A stretch of DNA of 64,000 bases from JBCCGI01 sp039029355 (lineage in GTDB: Bacteria; Planctomycetota; UBA1135; GCA-002686595). Position 1 is the first letter of the stretch, and every line of letters starts with the position of its first letter. Shown here one piece after another: positions 1 to 9,775 of this stretch. Location of the stretch: contig JBCCGI010000003.1 of the NCBI GenBank assembly GCA_039029355.1, forward strand, positions 62,001-126,000, written 5' to 3'. Both the position numbers and the translations under genes were made by a program. The notes below the pieces were generated by a model. It had not been told where the DNA came from and did no database searches. It saw only the letters and a list, made by a program, of their open reading frames with translations.

Positions 1-1728
1 TCGGCGGATGGCCGGGATGCGGCGGTGTTGTACTTCCAGGGCGACTACACCGGTGCGGCGCGCCCGCTGAGCTCGGCGCCCCAGCACCGCTTCGATCGGC
101 CTCCGCCGGCCTCGTCGATGTCGCCCGCGGGCGTCTTCGCGCCGCCTGTGGTCGCCGCCGCGGGCGACGTGAACGCCGATGGCTTGGAGGACTTCGTCGT
201 CGGCTTCTCGCAGGAGTACTCCGGCAAGCGCGTCTTCGGCGCGGCGCACCTGTTCCTGGCGCCCGCGCGCCGGGCGCGGCACCTGCTCCCGCCGCGATCG
301 TTCGCGTTCGACCGCTCGGACGACGGCTTCGCGACGGCTGCGGCCGGCGTCGGCGACGTGAACGGCGACGGGTTCGACGACGTGCTCGTCGGCGCGCTGC
401 AGAGCGAGCGCGGGGGCGGCGCCTTCCTCTACTACGGAGGCTCGGACGAAGTCGCCGGCCCGGCGACCTGGAGCGGCTGGCCGGCCTCCGACGACTTCGG
501 CGCCGACGTGTCGATCGTGGGCGACGTGAACGGCGACGGCTTCGACGACGTCGCGATCGGAGCCCCTGGCTTCGACGCCGGCGGAGAGGGCAAGGGGCGC
601 GTCTTCGTGTACCACGGCTCGCCGGAGGGGCCCTCGATCGAGCCCGACTTCGGCTGGAGCGCCGGCGAAGGGACCGAGGGCACCGGGCAAGCCGTCGCCG
701 GGCCGGGCGACGTGAACGGCGACGGCTTCGACGACCTGCTCGTCGGCGGCACGCACGTGCCGGCGGGCGTGGGGCGCTGCACGCTGCTGCTCGGCTCGGC
801 CGAAGGGCTCAGCGCGATGGGCTCGCACATCTGGCTGGGCGATCAACTCGGGTACGGAGAGGTCGTCGCGGGCGCGGGCGACGTGAACGGCGACGGGCTC
901 GCGGACGTGCTGCTCGGCCACCCCAACTACGACGGGCCCGCGCGGCGCTCTGGGAAGGCTGAGCTCTACCTAGGCAAGGAGTCCGGTCCGGTCGAGCCGC
1001 TGCCCGCCTGGGAGGCGAGCGGCACCGCGCCCGTGGAGCTCTTCGGCGCCGCGGTTGCATCCGCGGGCGACGGCGACGGCGACGCGCTCGACGACGTCGT
1101 GGTCGGCGCACCCGGCTTCGACGGCGACGCGGGCGAGGACGTGGGGCGCATCGTCGTCTTCCGCGGCTCGCCCGGCGGACTGCTGCCCGCTCCGGCCTGG
1201 GAGCTAGAGGGCGACGCCGCGGGCGAGGGGCTGGGGAGCGAGCTGGCGGCGGGCGACCTGAACGGCGACGGTCGCGACGACCTGGTGCTCGGCGGTCCGG
1301 GGCGCTCGCGCTTCACCCAGGTGACCTGGGAGCCAGGCACCGGAGGCTGGTCCTATCTCTTCTCGCTCGGCGCGGGCTACGAGCCGTCACCGCGCGTGTT
1401 CACCCTGCCGGGCGGCGTGCTGACCGGGTCGGCGCTCGCCGTGCTCGGCGACGGCGACGGCGACGGACGCGACGAGCTGGTCGTCGCGAGTCCGCTCCTG
1501 ACCCAGAGCTTCCCCGGCGAAGGACTCGTGCTGGTGCTCCGCGGGATCGAGCTTCCCGGCGAGGCGCCGGCGGTGCGCTGGGCGAAGTACGGCGGCGCGC
1601 CGCACCTGGGGCTCGGCTCGGCGCTCGACGCCGGCGGGGACGTCGACGGCGACGGCGTGCCGGACCTGATCCTGGGCGGGCACTCCGCCCAGGGCCAGGT
1701 GTGGTTCGTGTCGGGAGCGGGGCTCTGA
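1..1728 (+). CDS. FG-GAP repeat (integrin alpha-like) protein, 5' partial
   Basis: The reading frame is open from the first base of the window, so the N-terminus and any signal peptide lie upstream; 575 residues are visible. It carries about nine FG-GAP/VCBS-type motifs of the form GDVNGDGFDDVLVG, spaced about 50-70 residues apart. Each is a calcium-binding Asp-rich loop followed by a hydrophobic strand, which is the hallmark of a seven- or more-bladed integrin-like propeller. Such proteins are normally secreted or surface bound; no enzyme motif is visible. The stop codon lies 3 bp from the end of the convergent gene 1732-2799. Ligand and role are unknown. Confidence 0.85.
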   Translation, partial: SADGRDAAVLYFQGDYTGAARPLSSAPQHRFDRPPPASSMSPAGVFAPPVVAAAGDVNADGLEDFVVGFSQEYSGKRVFGAAHLFLAPARRARHLLPPRSFAFDRSDDGFATAAAGVGDVNGDGFDDVLVGALQSERGGGAFLYYGGSDEVAGPATWSGWPASDDFGADVSIVGDVNGDGFDDVAIGAPGFDAGGEGKGRVFVYHGSPEGPSIEPDFGWSAGEGTEGTGQAVAGPGDVNGDGFDDLLVGGTHVPAGVGRCTLLLGSAEGLSAMGSHIWLGDQLGYGEVVAGAGDVNGDGLADVLLGHPNYDGPARRSGKAELYLGKESGPVEPLPAWEASGTAPVELFGAAVASAGDGDGDALDDVVVGAPGFDGDAGEDVGRIVVFRGSPGGLLPAPAWELEGDAAGEGLGSELAAGDLNGDGRDDLVLGGPGRSRFTQVTWEPGTGGWSYLFSLGAGYEPSPRVFTLPGGVLTGSALAVLGDGDGDGRDELVVASPLLTQSFPGEGLVLVLRGIELPGEAPAVRWAKYGGAPHLGLGSALDAGGDVDGDGVPDLILGGHSAQGQVWFVSGAGL

Positions 1729-1731
1729 CTC

Positions 1732-2799
1732 CTACGGCAAGGTGACCTGCACGAGGTTGCTCACCGTGCAGCTCGATACGTCGGCCGCCTGGTAGAAGAT
1801 GGTGAGCCCCGCGGCCGACGGCGGGATGGAAGCGACGAGCGTCGCGTCGCCGTCTGCGTTGGTCAGCGCGGTGGCGAACGGGCGCGGCCGGCCCAGGTCG
1901 TAGGTGAGGCTGGTGCAGCCCGCGCCGGGGACCGGCGAGGAGCCGGTCGACGACGAGAAGGAGAAGACCACCACGGCGGCCGGCGCCGCTCCGGTCAGCT
2001 GGATCGTGCTGAAGCTGCCCGCGGTCAGCGGCTGCGGCTGCCCGATGGTCGGCCCGGGGCCGACCAGGCCAGCCATCCCGGTCCCCGTGATCGCGCCACC
2101 GAACGAACCGATGAGCTCCTGCTCGCCGGAGAAGGGATCGAAGCGCCAGAGCGAGTTCGAGCCGGTGGTCGCGGCGGTGTTGTAGTAGCCAACGCCGCCG
2201 CGGATCGACATGCCACCGGCGTTCCCCACGCCTCCGAGCGCGGGCGCGATGACGTTGACGGCGCCGGTCTCCGGATCGATCTCGAGCAGCGAGTTGCTGA
2301 CCCGGTCGAGCCCGATCAGCTTCCCGTCGATGCGCCACGCAAGGCCGTTCATGTCGGCGTTGCCGCCCGCGAGCAGCACGGTGACCTCGGCCAACCCGGT
2401 TTCGAGGTCGATCTCGAATAGCGCGGGGTCGGTCGAGTCGTCCTGGCTCATGCCATAGGCGGTGCCGTCCGGAGCGATGGCGAGGCCGCCCTCGAACACG
2501 AACCCGATGCCGAGTGAAGGCGCGACCTGAGTCGCGAGAGCGGTCTTCGGATCGATCTCGAAGAGCGCGTTCGGAGTGCCCGCGTTGAACGCGTACAGCT
2601 TGCCGTTGGGCGCGACGTCGAGGCTCGCGGCCTGCCCGATGCCCGTGGAACCGATCGCCGTCACGGCCGCGGTCGAGCCGTCGATGCTGTAGAGGATGCC
2701 CGAGTCGAAGTGGATCCCCATGAGATCCTGAGCGTGAACCGCGGCGTCGAGCGACCCCACGAGCAGTGCGGTGGTGAGGAACAGGTGCTTCGTTCTCAC
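1732..2799 (-). CDS. Secreted beta-propeller-like hypothetical protein
   Basis: The protein has 355 residues with a GTG start and an AAGGAG ribosome binding site about 10 bases upstream. A clear Sec signal peptide ends near AVHAQD (residue 24). The body has about five repeats of 40-50 residues built on a pattern like LFEIDPETG followed by a Gly-rich strand, as in DUF4394/SMP-30-like propellers. The last 100 residues form a separate beta-rich segment that resembles, in style, the tails of other secreted proteins here. It is divergent from 2961-4229 across a 161-base spacer that should hold both promoters. No catalytic residues were recognised. Confidence 0.8.
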   Translation of the reverse strand: MRTKHLFLTTALLVGSLDAAVHAQDLMGIHFDSGILYSIDGSTAAVTAIGSTGIGQAASLDVAPNGKLYAFNAGTPNALFEIDPKTALATQVAPSLGIGFVFEGGLAIAPDGTAYGMSQDDSTDPALFEIDLETGLAEVTVLLAGGNADMNGLAWRIDGKLIGLDRVSNSLLEIDPETGAVNVIAPALGGVGNAGGMSIRGGVGYYNTAATTGSNSLWRFDPFSGEQELIGSFGGAITGTGMAGLVGPGPTIGQPQPLTAGSFSTIQLTGAAPAAVVVFSFSSSTGSSPVPGAGCTSLTYDLGRPRPFATALTNADGDATLVASIPPSAAGLTIFYQAADVSSCTVSNLVQVTLP

Positions 2800-2960
2800 A
2801 GCGGGAGTTCTCCTTGCTTTCCCGTGTTGCGGGGAGGGATGTCCATCCTCACCGGCTCCCGCAAATCCGGCAACCGCACTACGGCACCCCGATCTCCGCC
2901 TCGGTCGCTAGGATGGGGAAACCCCGGCTTTCACAACTCGCTGAACAGGAACCCAAACTG

Positions 2961-4229
2961 ATGATGCTCCACGCATTGCTGTTTGCCGCCGCCGGTCTCA
3001 CCCCCTCGGTCCACACCGTCGATGATACCCCTGGGACCGGAGCCGACTTTGCCGACATCCAGACCGCGATCGACTTCGCCGCAGACGGCGACACGATCCT
3101 GATCTTTGAGGGCGACTACCCCGCCTTCGTGCTCGACGGCAAGGACGTCGCGCTCGAGGCCGACAACCTGGCCGAGGTCTTCGTCGGGGGATCGACCATC
3201 CGGAACATCCCGGCCGGCAGCGAGGTGCTGCTGCGCCGGCTCAACTTCCTCGCCACCGACACCGACGCGCTGCTCGTCGAGCAGTGCGGCGGCACCGTTT
3301 GGGTCGAGGAGTGCGGCTTCGACTCCGAGCTGAGCGAGGGCACCTTTCAGCCCGGCGGCGACGGCCTCGTGCTCGACACGGTCGCCGACGCGCGCGTGCT
3401 GCGCAGCTTCGTCTCGGGCGGGCACGGGTCGTCCGAGCTCTTCCTCTTCGTCGTCGCTCAGCCGGGCGGCGCCGGGCTGCGCGCGAAGGATTCGAGCGTC
3501 GTGCTGATGGACTCGCTCGTGACCGGCGGCCACGGCGGCGGGGCGGCCTTCTACGGCATCCTGCACGGCGGCGACGGCGGTGACGCGGTCGCGCTCGAGG
3601 GCTCGACGCTCCAGGCCTGGGGCAACAACATCCAGGCCGGCAACGGCGGCTACGGGGACTACTGCGACTGCCCCGGCGGTCTGATCTGCGGGATCCCCGG
3701 CACGGGAGGCGACGCGATCGAGGTCGTCGCCGCGTCGACGACGCCGTCGGTCGAGCTGCTGGACACCACGCTCCTCGCCGGCGCCCCGGGCCTGTCGGGC
3801 TCGCTCTTCGGCATGTGCCCCGACGGCGCCCCGGGCAACGAGCTCGCCGCCGGCCCGGCCGACGTCGTCACGCTGCCCGGACCGCATCGCAGCTTCTGGA
3901 CCAAGTCGCCGGCGCGCGACGCCGGCCCCGCGGCGCTCTACTTCTACGGCGAGCCCGGCGACCTCGCGATCATCGCGCTCGGCCCGAGCTCGTCGCCCTT
4001 CGAGCTGCCCGGGATCACCGGCACGCTCTTCCTGAGCCCGACGGCGCAGGTCCTGTTCTCGGGGCCGTGGGATCCGAGCGTGCTCGAGCCGCTGGTCGTG
4101 AATATCCCCGACCAGCCGGCGGGTTTCGAGACCCTGCGGCTCTACACCCAGGGCGCCGTAGTGACGCCGCTGGGTGAGATTCGACTGATCGATCCGGCCA
4201 CGCTGGTCTTGATCGACGACAGCTTCTAG
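2961..4229 (+). CDS. Secreted right-handed beta-helix-like protein
   Basis: The protein has 422 residues. The start was placed at the first ATG of a tandem ATGATG because a short hydrophobic signal follows (MMLHALLFAAAGL) and the frame upstream is non-coding in style. Residues 20-60 match the beginning of parallel beta-helix proteins, with the pattern DFADIQTAIDFAADGD followed by an EGDYP strand, as in pectate-lyase-like folds. The middle has Gly/Asp-rich rungs (GGHGGG, GGDGGDAV). The last 125 residues contain a YGEPGD motif and form the C-terminal beta-sandwich tail also seen in 32419-33711. It overlaps the convergent gene 4226-5947 by 4 bp. It is probably surface exposed; substrate unknown. 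Confidence 0.8.
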   Translation: MMLHALLFAAAGLTPSVHTVDDTPGTGADFADIQTAIDFAADGDTILIFEGDYPAFVLDGKDVALEADNLAEVFVGGSTIRNIPAGSEVLLRRLNFLATDTDALLVEQCGGTVWVEECGFDSELSEGTFQPGGDGLVLDTVADARVLRSFVSGGHGSSELFLFVVAQPGGAGLRAKDSSVVLMDSLVTGGHGGGAAFYGILHGGDGGDAVALEGSTLQAWGNNIQAGNGGYGDYCDCPGGLICGIPGTGGDAIEVVAASTTPSVELLDTTLLAGAPGLSGSLFGMCPDGAPGNELAAGPADVVTLPGPHRSFWTKSPARDAGPAALYFYGEPGDLAIIALGPSSSPFELPGITGTLFLSPTAQVLFSGPWDPSVLEPLVVNIPDQPAGFETLRLYTQGAVVTPLGEIRLIDPATLVLIDDSF

Positions 4230-5947
4230 TGGACGTAGGTCGGCATCGTCGGATTGACCGCTAGCGCCCCCGGGGTCGCGATCGCCGGCGGAGGCAAGGT
4301 CGCCCAACGAGGCTCCAGCACGAAAGCTGGAGCCTCGACCGGCCCGCTGCCGCCGGTGCAGTTGTTGTCGAGCGCCACACGGCTGTCGGCCTCCGGGTCC
4401 ATCTCGTCCAGGATGTCCGGGTTGTAGGCGAAGGACACGTCGACAATCCCCGAGCCACCGACGACGCGATTCTGGGTGTCGAGCTCAACCAACCGGCACG
4501 TGAGGTAGTAGCCGTTCGTCAGCCAGCACCCCTCGCCGCTGTTCAGAGGCAGCGCGACCTTCATGTCGGCGGCCACGCCCGTGTCGGGTTGGTAGTCGCC
4601 CGTCATCTCGTCCAGTTCGAACACCGCGTTGCCGCCAGGTACAGCGCCGGACTCGAGGTCGATGCCGTCGGTCGACCACCATAGCTGCATCTTCACGTGG
4701 GTGTACGGCGTCAGGTCGGTGGGAAGGCTCAGGTGGGTTACGAACCACATGTCGCCGGCCGTGTCCTCGATGCGCGACGGCAGCACAAAGGGCGCCGCCG
4801 AGCTGATCGGGATGCCGCCGACGTTCTTCTTCACCCCGCCGACGAAGTACAGCACGTCGTCGTTGTGGCGACCGAGCATCAGGTCCGGCACGTTGTCCCC
4901 CGTGATGTCGCCGAATGCCGGCCGGCATGAGCTCGGGGGATAGAGTCCTCCGAGCTCGATCTTCGAGTCGTCGTCGTCCGGCGTGTACGGGGGCGGCGGC
5001 GGATTGTCGTCCGGCTGGTGCTGGAAGTAGCGCATGTAGAGATCGGTCTCCGATCCCGTGATCAGGTCGACGCGCCGTGCGCCGCTCGCGTCCTTGTAGA
5101 CGGCCGACGCCAGCGTCGCAGGCGCGTACGCAAAGGCCCCGCAGTCCTCGCGCGAACCGCCGTAGTCGCAGATCAGCAGGAGCTCGTCGCCGTTGTGCGG
5201 ATAGGCCCAGGCCAGGCGGCCGGTGGTGAAGCCCTCCATCGGCGGAATCGCGGCCAGCAGGCCCTCGGTCGCCGGGCCCGCGAAGAACGCGAGGAGCGTC
5301 CCGGACCCGTTGCGGACCTCCACGCCCGCGGTCGTCAGGATGCCGATCTCTTCTTCGTTGACTCCGTCCCAGTTGACGGCTTGAACGTCGAGGATCGTGC
5401 CCAGCGCCGAGAAGGTGGCGCTCGCCGTCCACCCCGTTCCGTCGTGCGTCAGCGTCGCGAAGTCGCTGCCCTTGGCTCCGACGAGGTCGCCCATGCCCGC
5501 GCCATCGAGGTCCGCTGCGCGGAGGCACGAGAGCCCCTGCCAAGCGCTCGTGCTGGCGATGGTCGACACCGGCCCGGGATGCTGGTACAGCTCCACGCCG
5601 CTCGCGTTGGCCATCGCCAAGCCCCACGCCTCGTAGGCGTGGGAGGGCTCGACCGGTGCGATGTCGAGCACACCCGTCGTGGATAGTTCCAGCACGGTTG
5701 CGTGGAACGGGGCGCTCTGAACGAGGAACGCCTTACCGCCGCGGTGCACCGCGCCATCCGGCGAGAGCTCGCCGAAGAACGGCGCCAGATGGGCGCTCTG
5801 GAAGGCCCCGCCCTGGGTGATGGGCAGCGGAGGCCAGTCGATCGCGTTGACGGCCTCGTTCGGCGCGTAGTTGCCCGAGGGAATCTGCGCCAGGGCGGGT
5901 GCGATCAACAAAGTGAGGGGAAACGTTGTGAGCGCTATTTTCTTCAT
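4226..5947 (-). CDS. Secreted FG-GAP/VCBS repeat protein
   Basis: The protein has 573 residues. It starts at an ATG followed by a canonical signal peptide (KKIALTTFPLTLLIAPALAQ). Degenerate FG-GAP/VCBS repeats occur, for example DLDGAGMGDLVGAKG and DITGDNVPDLMLGRHND, so a propeller is likely for residues about 40-400. The C-terminal third has a long extracellular-type beta domain with no recognised motif. Unlike many secreted proteins here, it does not end in the GEPGD-type tail. The upstream gap to the CHAT gene (74 bp) could hold a promoter or allow read-through from the CHAT operon. Confidence 0.8.
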   Translation of the reverse strand: MKKIALTTFPLTLLIAPALAQIPSGNYAPNEAVNAIDWPPLPITQGGAFQSAHLAPFFGELSPDGAVHRGGKAFLVQSAPFHATVLELSTTGVLDIAPVEPSHAYEAWGLAMANASGVELYQHPGPVSTIASTSAWQGLSCLRAADLDGAGMGDLVGAKGSDFATLTHDGTGWTASATFSALGTILDVQAVNWDGVNEEEIGILTTAGVEVRNGSGTLLAFFAGPATEGLLAAIPPMEGFTTGRLAWAYPHNGDELLLICDYGGSREDCGAFAYAPATLASAVYKDASGARRVDLITGSETDLYMRYFQHQPDDNPPPPPYTPDDDDSKIELGGLYPPSSCRPAFGDITGDNVPDLMLGRHNDDVLYFVGGVKKNVGGIPISSAAPFVLPSRIEDTAGDMWFVTHLSLPTDLTPYTHVKMQLWWSTDGIDLESGAVPGGNAVFELDEMTGDYQPDTGVAADMKVALPLNSGEGCWLTNGYYLTCRLVELDTQNRVVGGSGIVDVSFAYNPDILDEMDPEADSRVALDNNCTGGSGPVEAPAFVLEPRWATLPPPAIATPGALAVNPTMPTYVH

Positions 5948-6021
5948 AGGAACGGAACGTCGCTTCTTGACCCTGGAGTTTCAGCGTCAAGCGAGATTCT
6001 CAGGGCCGCTCGGCCGCTGCG

Positions 6022-8565
6022 TCAGGGAACAAGCGGGCGGTGCCCCACGCCGAAAAGGCGCAGTGAGCTGTGATAGAAGGGGTCGGAGAGCTCCGGAATC
6101 GCCGCGACCGCCGTCCGGGCGCGACGTAGCGCCTCGTCCGGGGAATCCCCTGCGCGGAGGCGCTCGAGCAGCGCCTCCTGGATGTGCAGCGCCGCCTCAA
6201 GTGAGATGTCGTTTGGGGCCAGCAGCACCGCGCCTGCGCCGCCCAGGAGCGCCGCGCCGCCAAGGTGGGTCGCGCCGGTGTCGCCGCGGGCGACCGGGCC
6301 GATCGCGGCCTTGCAGGTGAAGAAGAGCACCAGCGGCGGCAGGCCCCCCGCTTCGCCGTAGCTTTCGAGCGCGGAGCAGTCGAGCAGGCCGTCGGCGTCC
6401 GGCGCGTAGGACGCAAGGGCCACGAGCGCGGGGCGTTCGCGGCTGGCGTCGTACGATCCGTGCGCGACGAGGCTCAGCGTCGACGTGTCCGCGAACGACA
6501 CGCCCTGAAGGTGCGCATCGCCTCCGGTGCGGAGCAGGCCGCCGGCCGCCAGTCGTTTGAGCTGATCGAGGACTTGCGCCTCGAGCGGGAGCGCTAGATC
6601 CCCCGGCCGATGCGGCCCGGCGATGATCACCGACTTCGCCTCGGGCCGCGCCTCAGGCCAGTGCTCGGCCAGCAGCGCGGCAAGCGGCAGCCCCGGCAGG
6701 TACGAGGTCGCGTGGGTGCTCCCCAGCGACTCGCCGTCGAGCGCGAGTACTTCGAGCGGCGGCCCGCCGAAGAGCTCGGAGCCCGCGAACGCCACCCGCC
6801 GCCACTTCGTCACGCGAGCGGCGACGGCGTCGGGAAAGAGCTCCTCCGCGAGCGCCGTGGCTGAGGCCGCGATCCGCCGCTTGCGCCCCTCCAAGTCGCC
6901 CTGCGGCTCGCGGCCGGTATCGAGCACGAGTCGTCGCCCGAGCTCCTCGAGCACCCGCCGCGAGGGCGCACGCCCCCAGACCACGCCGTGCCGATCCGCG
7001 GCGAGCACGTGCGTATCGTCGAGCGAAGGCAGGAACACGACGACGCCGGACTCATCGGGAAGGCCCGCGAGGAAGCTGTCGGTCAGCCGCGCAGCGTCCT
7101 TCGTCAGCTCGGCCCCGCCGATCCGCCGCGCGAGCGTCGCGAGGGCCTGCGCGCGCGCCACGACGTGGAGCGCGTCGCGTGGACCGCCCTCGGCGTCGAG
7201 CGCGAGCAGCAGGTCGATCCACGTCGCGAGCACCATCGTCTGCACATCCCAGTGCAGGAAGCCCAGGCCCCCCGGCATGCGCTCCGCCGCGAGCCAGTCG
7301 CGCTCGACTTGACCGTACGCTGCCTCGAGGCGCGCGAGCGCCGAGCGCAGCTCGCTCTTCGACGGCTTCCCGCCCAGCAGGTGCCGCGCGCGCAGGGCGG
7401 CGAGCCGGGCCATGTCCTCGGCGCGCGCTCCGGCTGCGCGGCCTTCGAGCAGCGCGTCTAGGCGCTCGAAGTCGTCTTCGGCCGCGTCGAGATCGGACTC
7501 TAGCCACGCGACGTCGACCCGCGCCAGGAGGCCCTTCAGCGCCTCTTCGACCGTCAGCATGCCGACTCCGATCGCCTCGTCCAGGTCGCGGTCCAGGACG
7601 TAGCTCAGGTCGTCGGCAGCGCCGATCAGGAGCTCCTCGGCGTACGCGCTGTCGCCGCGCGCGGCTTCGTCGCGAGCCTGCAGCCGGCGCGCGATGCCGC
7701 GCGTGAGCAGGAGGCGTAGCTCGAACCACTCGCGCTGGGCGCCGTAGAGGGCGATCAGCTCCTCGTCCGCGAGCAGCGCATCCATGTGCGCCACCGCCTC
7801 GGCGTGCCGGCGGCGCGTGAGCTCGAGCGTACAGCCGTGCTGATCGGGATAGAGGCGCAGCAGGATCCGGTTGTAGAGCAGGGCCTGGAGACCGGGCGGC
7901 GCGGCCTCGTCGGGCTCCAGCGTGGACGTGATGCGTTCGATCTCGGCCTCGTTCACCGCGGTGGCGCGATCGGCCTCGAGGCGGAAGTCGCGATAGGCTT
8001 CGAAGGCGAGGTGGAGCAGCCCCATGTCCGAGTACGTCTGCATGCGCACCGCGTGGATCCGCTGCAGCAGCAGCGGGTCGGCGGACGACTGCGCGGCGAC
8101 CTCGGCGGCCTCGATCTCGGTGAGGGCCTGGCTCAGCCGCCCGCGGTCGCGGGCGAGGTCGGCCTCGTAGTAGAGGGCGTGGGGCAGGTGCTGGCCCGGC
8201 TCGGGAAAGTGCGTGCGGACGGCCGCGAGCAGATCCGACGCGACGTCGGTGCGCCCGTTGGCGCGCAAGCTCCTGATCAGCTCGAACGCATAGGGATAGG
8301 CGTTGGCATCGTCATGCCCGGCCTCGGCCGCCGCGCTCAGCTCCAAGGCGTAGTACACGTCGAGGAACGGCACGAGCAGGCGCGCGACCTCGCTGCGCGG
8401 CTCCTCGGACGTTTGGCCGAACCCGAGGCAAGGGATGAGCGCTAGGGCGAGCGTCGCCCCGAGACCGGCTCGCTGCTTCCGATGACCGTCCCCGCGACGT
8501 CCTTCGCGTGCACGGTGACCGAGATCGTTGGCGGGAACTCGCGGACCTCTGTTGGATCGCTCCAT
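6022..8565 (-). CDS. Secreted TPR-CHAT domain protein (caspase-like peptidase)
   Basis: The protein has 847 residues. The ATG at 8565 is the only good in-frame start. It gives a long basic N-region followed by a hydrophobic stretch (GATLALALIPCLGFGQ), so export is likely, and the gene overlaps the anti-sigma gene by 124 bp. Residues about 60-560 are alpha-helical and TPR-like. Residues about 570-847 are a CHAT domain with the catalytic His in LVAHGSYD (H702) and the catalytic Cys in LFFTCKAAIG (C751), so the protease dyad is present. CHAT proteins are clan CD cysteine peptidases related to caspases and separases. The ECF sigma/anti-sigma operon suggests it is made in response to an envelope signal. 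Substrate unknown. Confidence 0.85.
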   Translation of the reverse strand: MERSNRGPRVPANDLGHRAREGRRGDGHRKQRAGLGATLALALIPCLGFGQTSEEPRSEVARLLVPFLDVYYALELSAAAEAGHDDANAYPYAFELIRSLRANGRTDVASDLLAAVRTHFPEPGQHLPHALYYEADLARDRGRLSQALTEIEAAEVAAQSSADPLLLQRIHAVRMQTYSDMGLLHLAFEAYRDFRLEADRATAVNEAEIERITSTLEPDEAAPPGLQALLYNRILLRLYPDQHGCTLELTRRRHAEAVAHMDALLADEELIALYGAQREWFELRLLLTRGIARRLQARDEAARGDSAYAEELLIGAADDLSYVLDRDLDEAIGVGMLTVEEALKGLLARVDVAWLESDLDAAEDDFERLDALLEGRAAGARAEDMARLAALRARHLLGGKPSKSELRSALARLEAAYGQVERDWLAAERMPGGLGFLHWDVQTMVLATWIDLLLALDAEGGPRDALHVVARAQALATLARRIGGAELTKDAARLTDSFLAGLPDESGVVVFLPSLDDTHVLAADRHGVVWGRAPSRRVLEELGRRLVLDTGREPQGDLEGRKRRIAASATALAEELFPDAVAARVTKWRRVAFAGSELFGGPPLEVLALDGESLGSTHATSYLPGLPLAALLAEHWPEARPEAKSVIIAGPHRPGDLALPLEAQVLDQLKRLAAGGLLRTGGDAHLQGVSFADTSTLSLVAHGSYDASRERPALVALASYAPDADGLLDCSALESYGEAGGLPPLVLFFTCKAAIGPVARGDTGATHLGGAALLGGAGAVLLAPNDISLEAALHIQEALLERLRAGDSPDEALRRARTAVAAIPELSDPFYHSSLRLFGVGHRPLVP

Positions 8566-9149
8566 TGCTGGTCGGCTGTGAAGAAGGTTCGGCGGTAGTC
8601 GGCCCCGGCGCCCTCGACCACGACCTCATACTCTGCCACATCCGCCTCGATCGCGCTGCCTGGAGCGAAGCGCAGCACCAGGTCGTCGTCGAAGCCGTCG
8701 AAGGGCTCCAGCGCGACCGAGGAGTCGCTCAGCAGCGGCCCGGTGCCGCCGGGAACCGGCTCGATCGGGGGCGCGCCGTCGCCAGCGTTGAGCACGAGCA
8801 ACACCACGGCCGCGGCCGCCGCCGCCACGCCGGCCGTGAGCAGCCAGCCGCGCAACCCGCTGGGACCGCGGTCCTTGGCCTGGTAGCGCCCGAACTCGGG
8901 GTGATCGGTGAAGGCGGCGATGCGATCACCGCCCGGCGCCCGTCCCATCTCGGCCGCCAGCGCGAGCAGCTCGGCGTCCTCTTGCGCCTCGTCGGCCAGC
9001 AGCGACTGCGTGCGCGCCAGGCGGCCGAGCTCGGCCGCACACACGGGGCAGGAAGCGCTGCGCTCCTCGACCTCGGGCGCGTCCGGCAGCACGTCGCCGA
9101 CGACGACGGCGCGGATCAGGTCCTCGTGCTCTTCGGGGTGATCGCTCAT
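8442..9149 (-). CDS. Membrane-anchored anti-sigma factor
   Basis: The protein has 235 residues and its ATG overlaps the sigma factor stop (ATGA), implying translational coupling. The N-terminal cytoplasmic part carries a CPVC pair preceded by His/Glu residues, reminiscent of the zinc-binding anti-sigma domain, although the canonical HxxxCxxC spacing is not exact. A single transmembrane segment lies near residues 100-122 (GWLLTAGVAAAAAAVVLLVL). The rest is a periplasmic beta-rich domain of about 110 residues. By family logic it sequesters the adjacent ECF sigma factor until released by an envelope signal. The signal is not evident. Confidence 0.8.
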   Translation of the reverse strand: MSDHPEEHEDLIRAVVVGDVLPDAPEVEERSASCPVCAAELGRLARTQSLLADEAQEDAELLALAAEMGRAPGGDRIAAFTDHPEFGRYQAKDRGPSGLRGWLLTAGVAAAAAAVVLLVLNAGDGAPPIEPVPGGTGPLLSDSSVALEPFDGFDDDLVLRFAPGSAIEADVAEYEVVVEGAGADYRRTFFTADQQWSDPTEVREFPPTISVTVHAKDVAGTVIGSSEPVSGRRSP

Positions 9150-9775
9150 AGCTCGGTGCCTTCCAGCGCGTCGGCGAGGCGTACCAGACCGCGGTAGTAG
9201 CGTGTCTTGGCGGTGTTGGCCGAGCAGCCCATGCGCTCGCCGATCTCGTCGAAGGTCAACCCGTCGAAGTGCTTGAGCTCGATGGTCTGGCTCATCTTGG
9301 GGTCCAGCTCGCCCAGGACCTGCGCGAGGGTCTGCCGCTCCACCTCGCGGCCCGCGTGATCGCCGGGGGCCGCGGCTTCGGACTGCGTCTCGATGGGCTT
9401 CATGATCACCGCCCGGCGCGCCTTCTTGCGGCGCGCGTTCTGGAACTCGAAGCGCGCGATGCGCAGGACCCAGGACTCGAGTCCGTCGGGGCCGCGGAAG
9501 CTCGCGAGCTTGCGCCAGACCACGATCAGCGTGTCCTGCACGACGTCCGCGATCTCGTGGTCGTCGAAGGTGCTTCCCGAGCGCTGGTTGAGCGCGCCCA
9601 GGAAGCGTGCGAGGCAGCCGAGCCGGTCGAGCAGCAGGCGCGAAGCGTCGGGCTGGCCCGCCAGGACGCGGCGCACCAGGGCGAGGTCCGCGCCCTCGCC
9701 GCAGCGCGACTTGAGCAGCTGCTGCGCGTCGTCGATCCGCGCGCGGCTGGATGGATGGGAGCTGTGGTCGTTCAA
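9146..9775 (-). CDS. ECF RNA polymerase sigma factor
   Basis: The protein has 209 residues. Sigma region 2 spans residues about 45-110 (DVVQDTLIVVWRKLASF, then SWVLRIARFEFQN). Region 4 spans about 145-200, with a helix-turn-helix around LTFDEIGERMGCSANTAKTR. The most upstream start is TTG at 9775; no ATG occurs before region 2, so the start is less certain than the frame. It heads a sigma/anti-sigma/CHAT operon and probably controls its own promoter in the 67-bp spacer upstream. It resembles the DNA-directed ECF/SigZ-like factors common in planctomycetes. The regulon is unknown. Confidence 0.88.
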   Translation of the reverse strand: MNDHSSHPSSRARIDDAQQLLKSRCGEGADLALVRRVLAGQPDASRLLLDRLGCLARFLGALNQRSGSTFDDHEIADVVQDTLIVVWRKLASFRGPDGLESWVLRIARFEFQNARRKKARRAVIMKPIETQSEAAAPGDHAGREVERQTLAQVLGELDPKMSQTIELKHFDGLTFDEIGERMGCSANTAKTRYYRGLVRLADALEGTEL

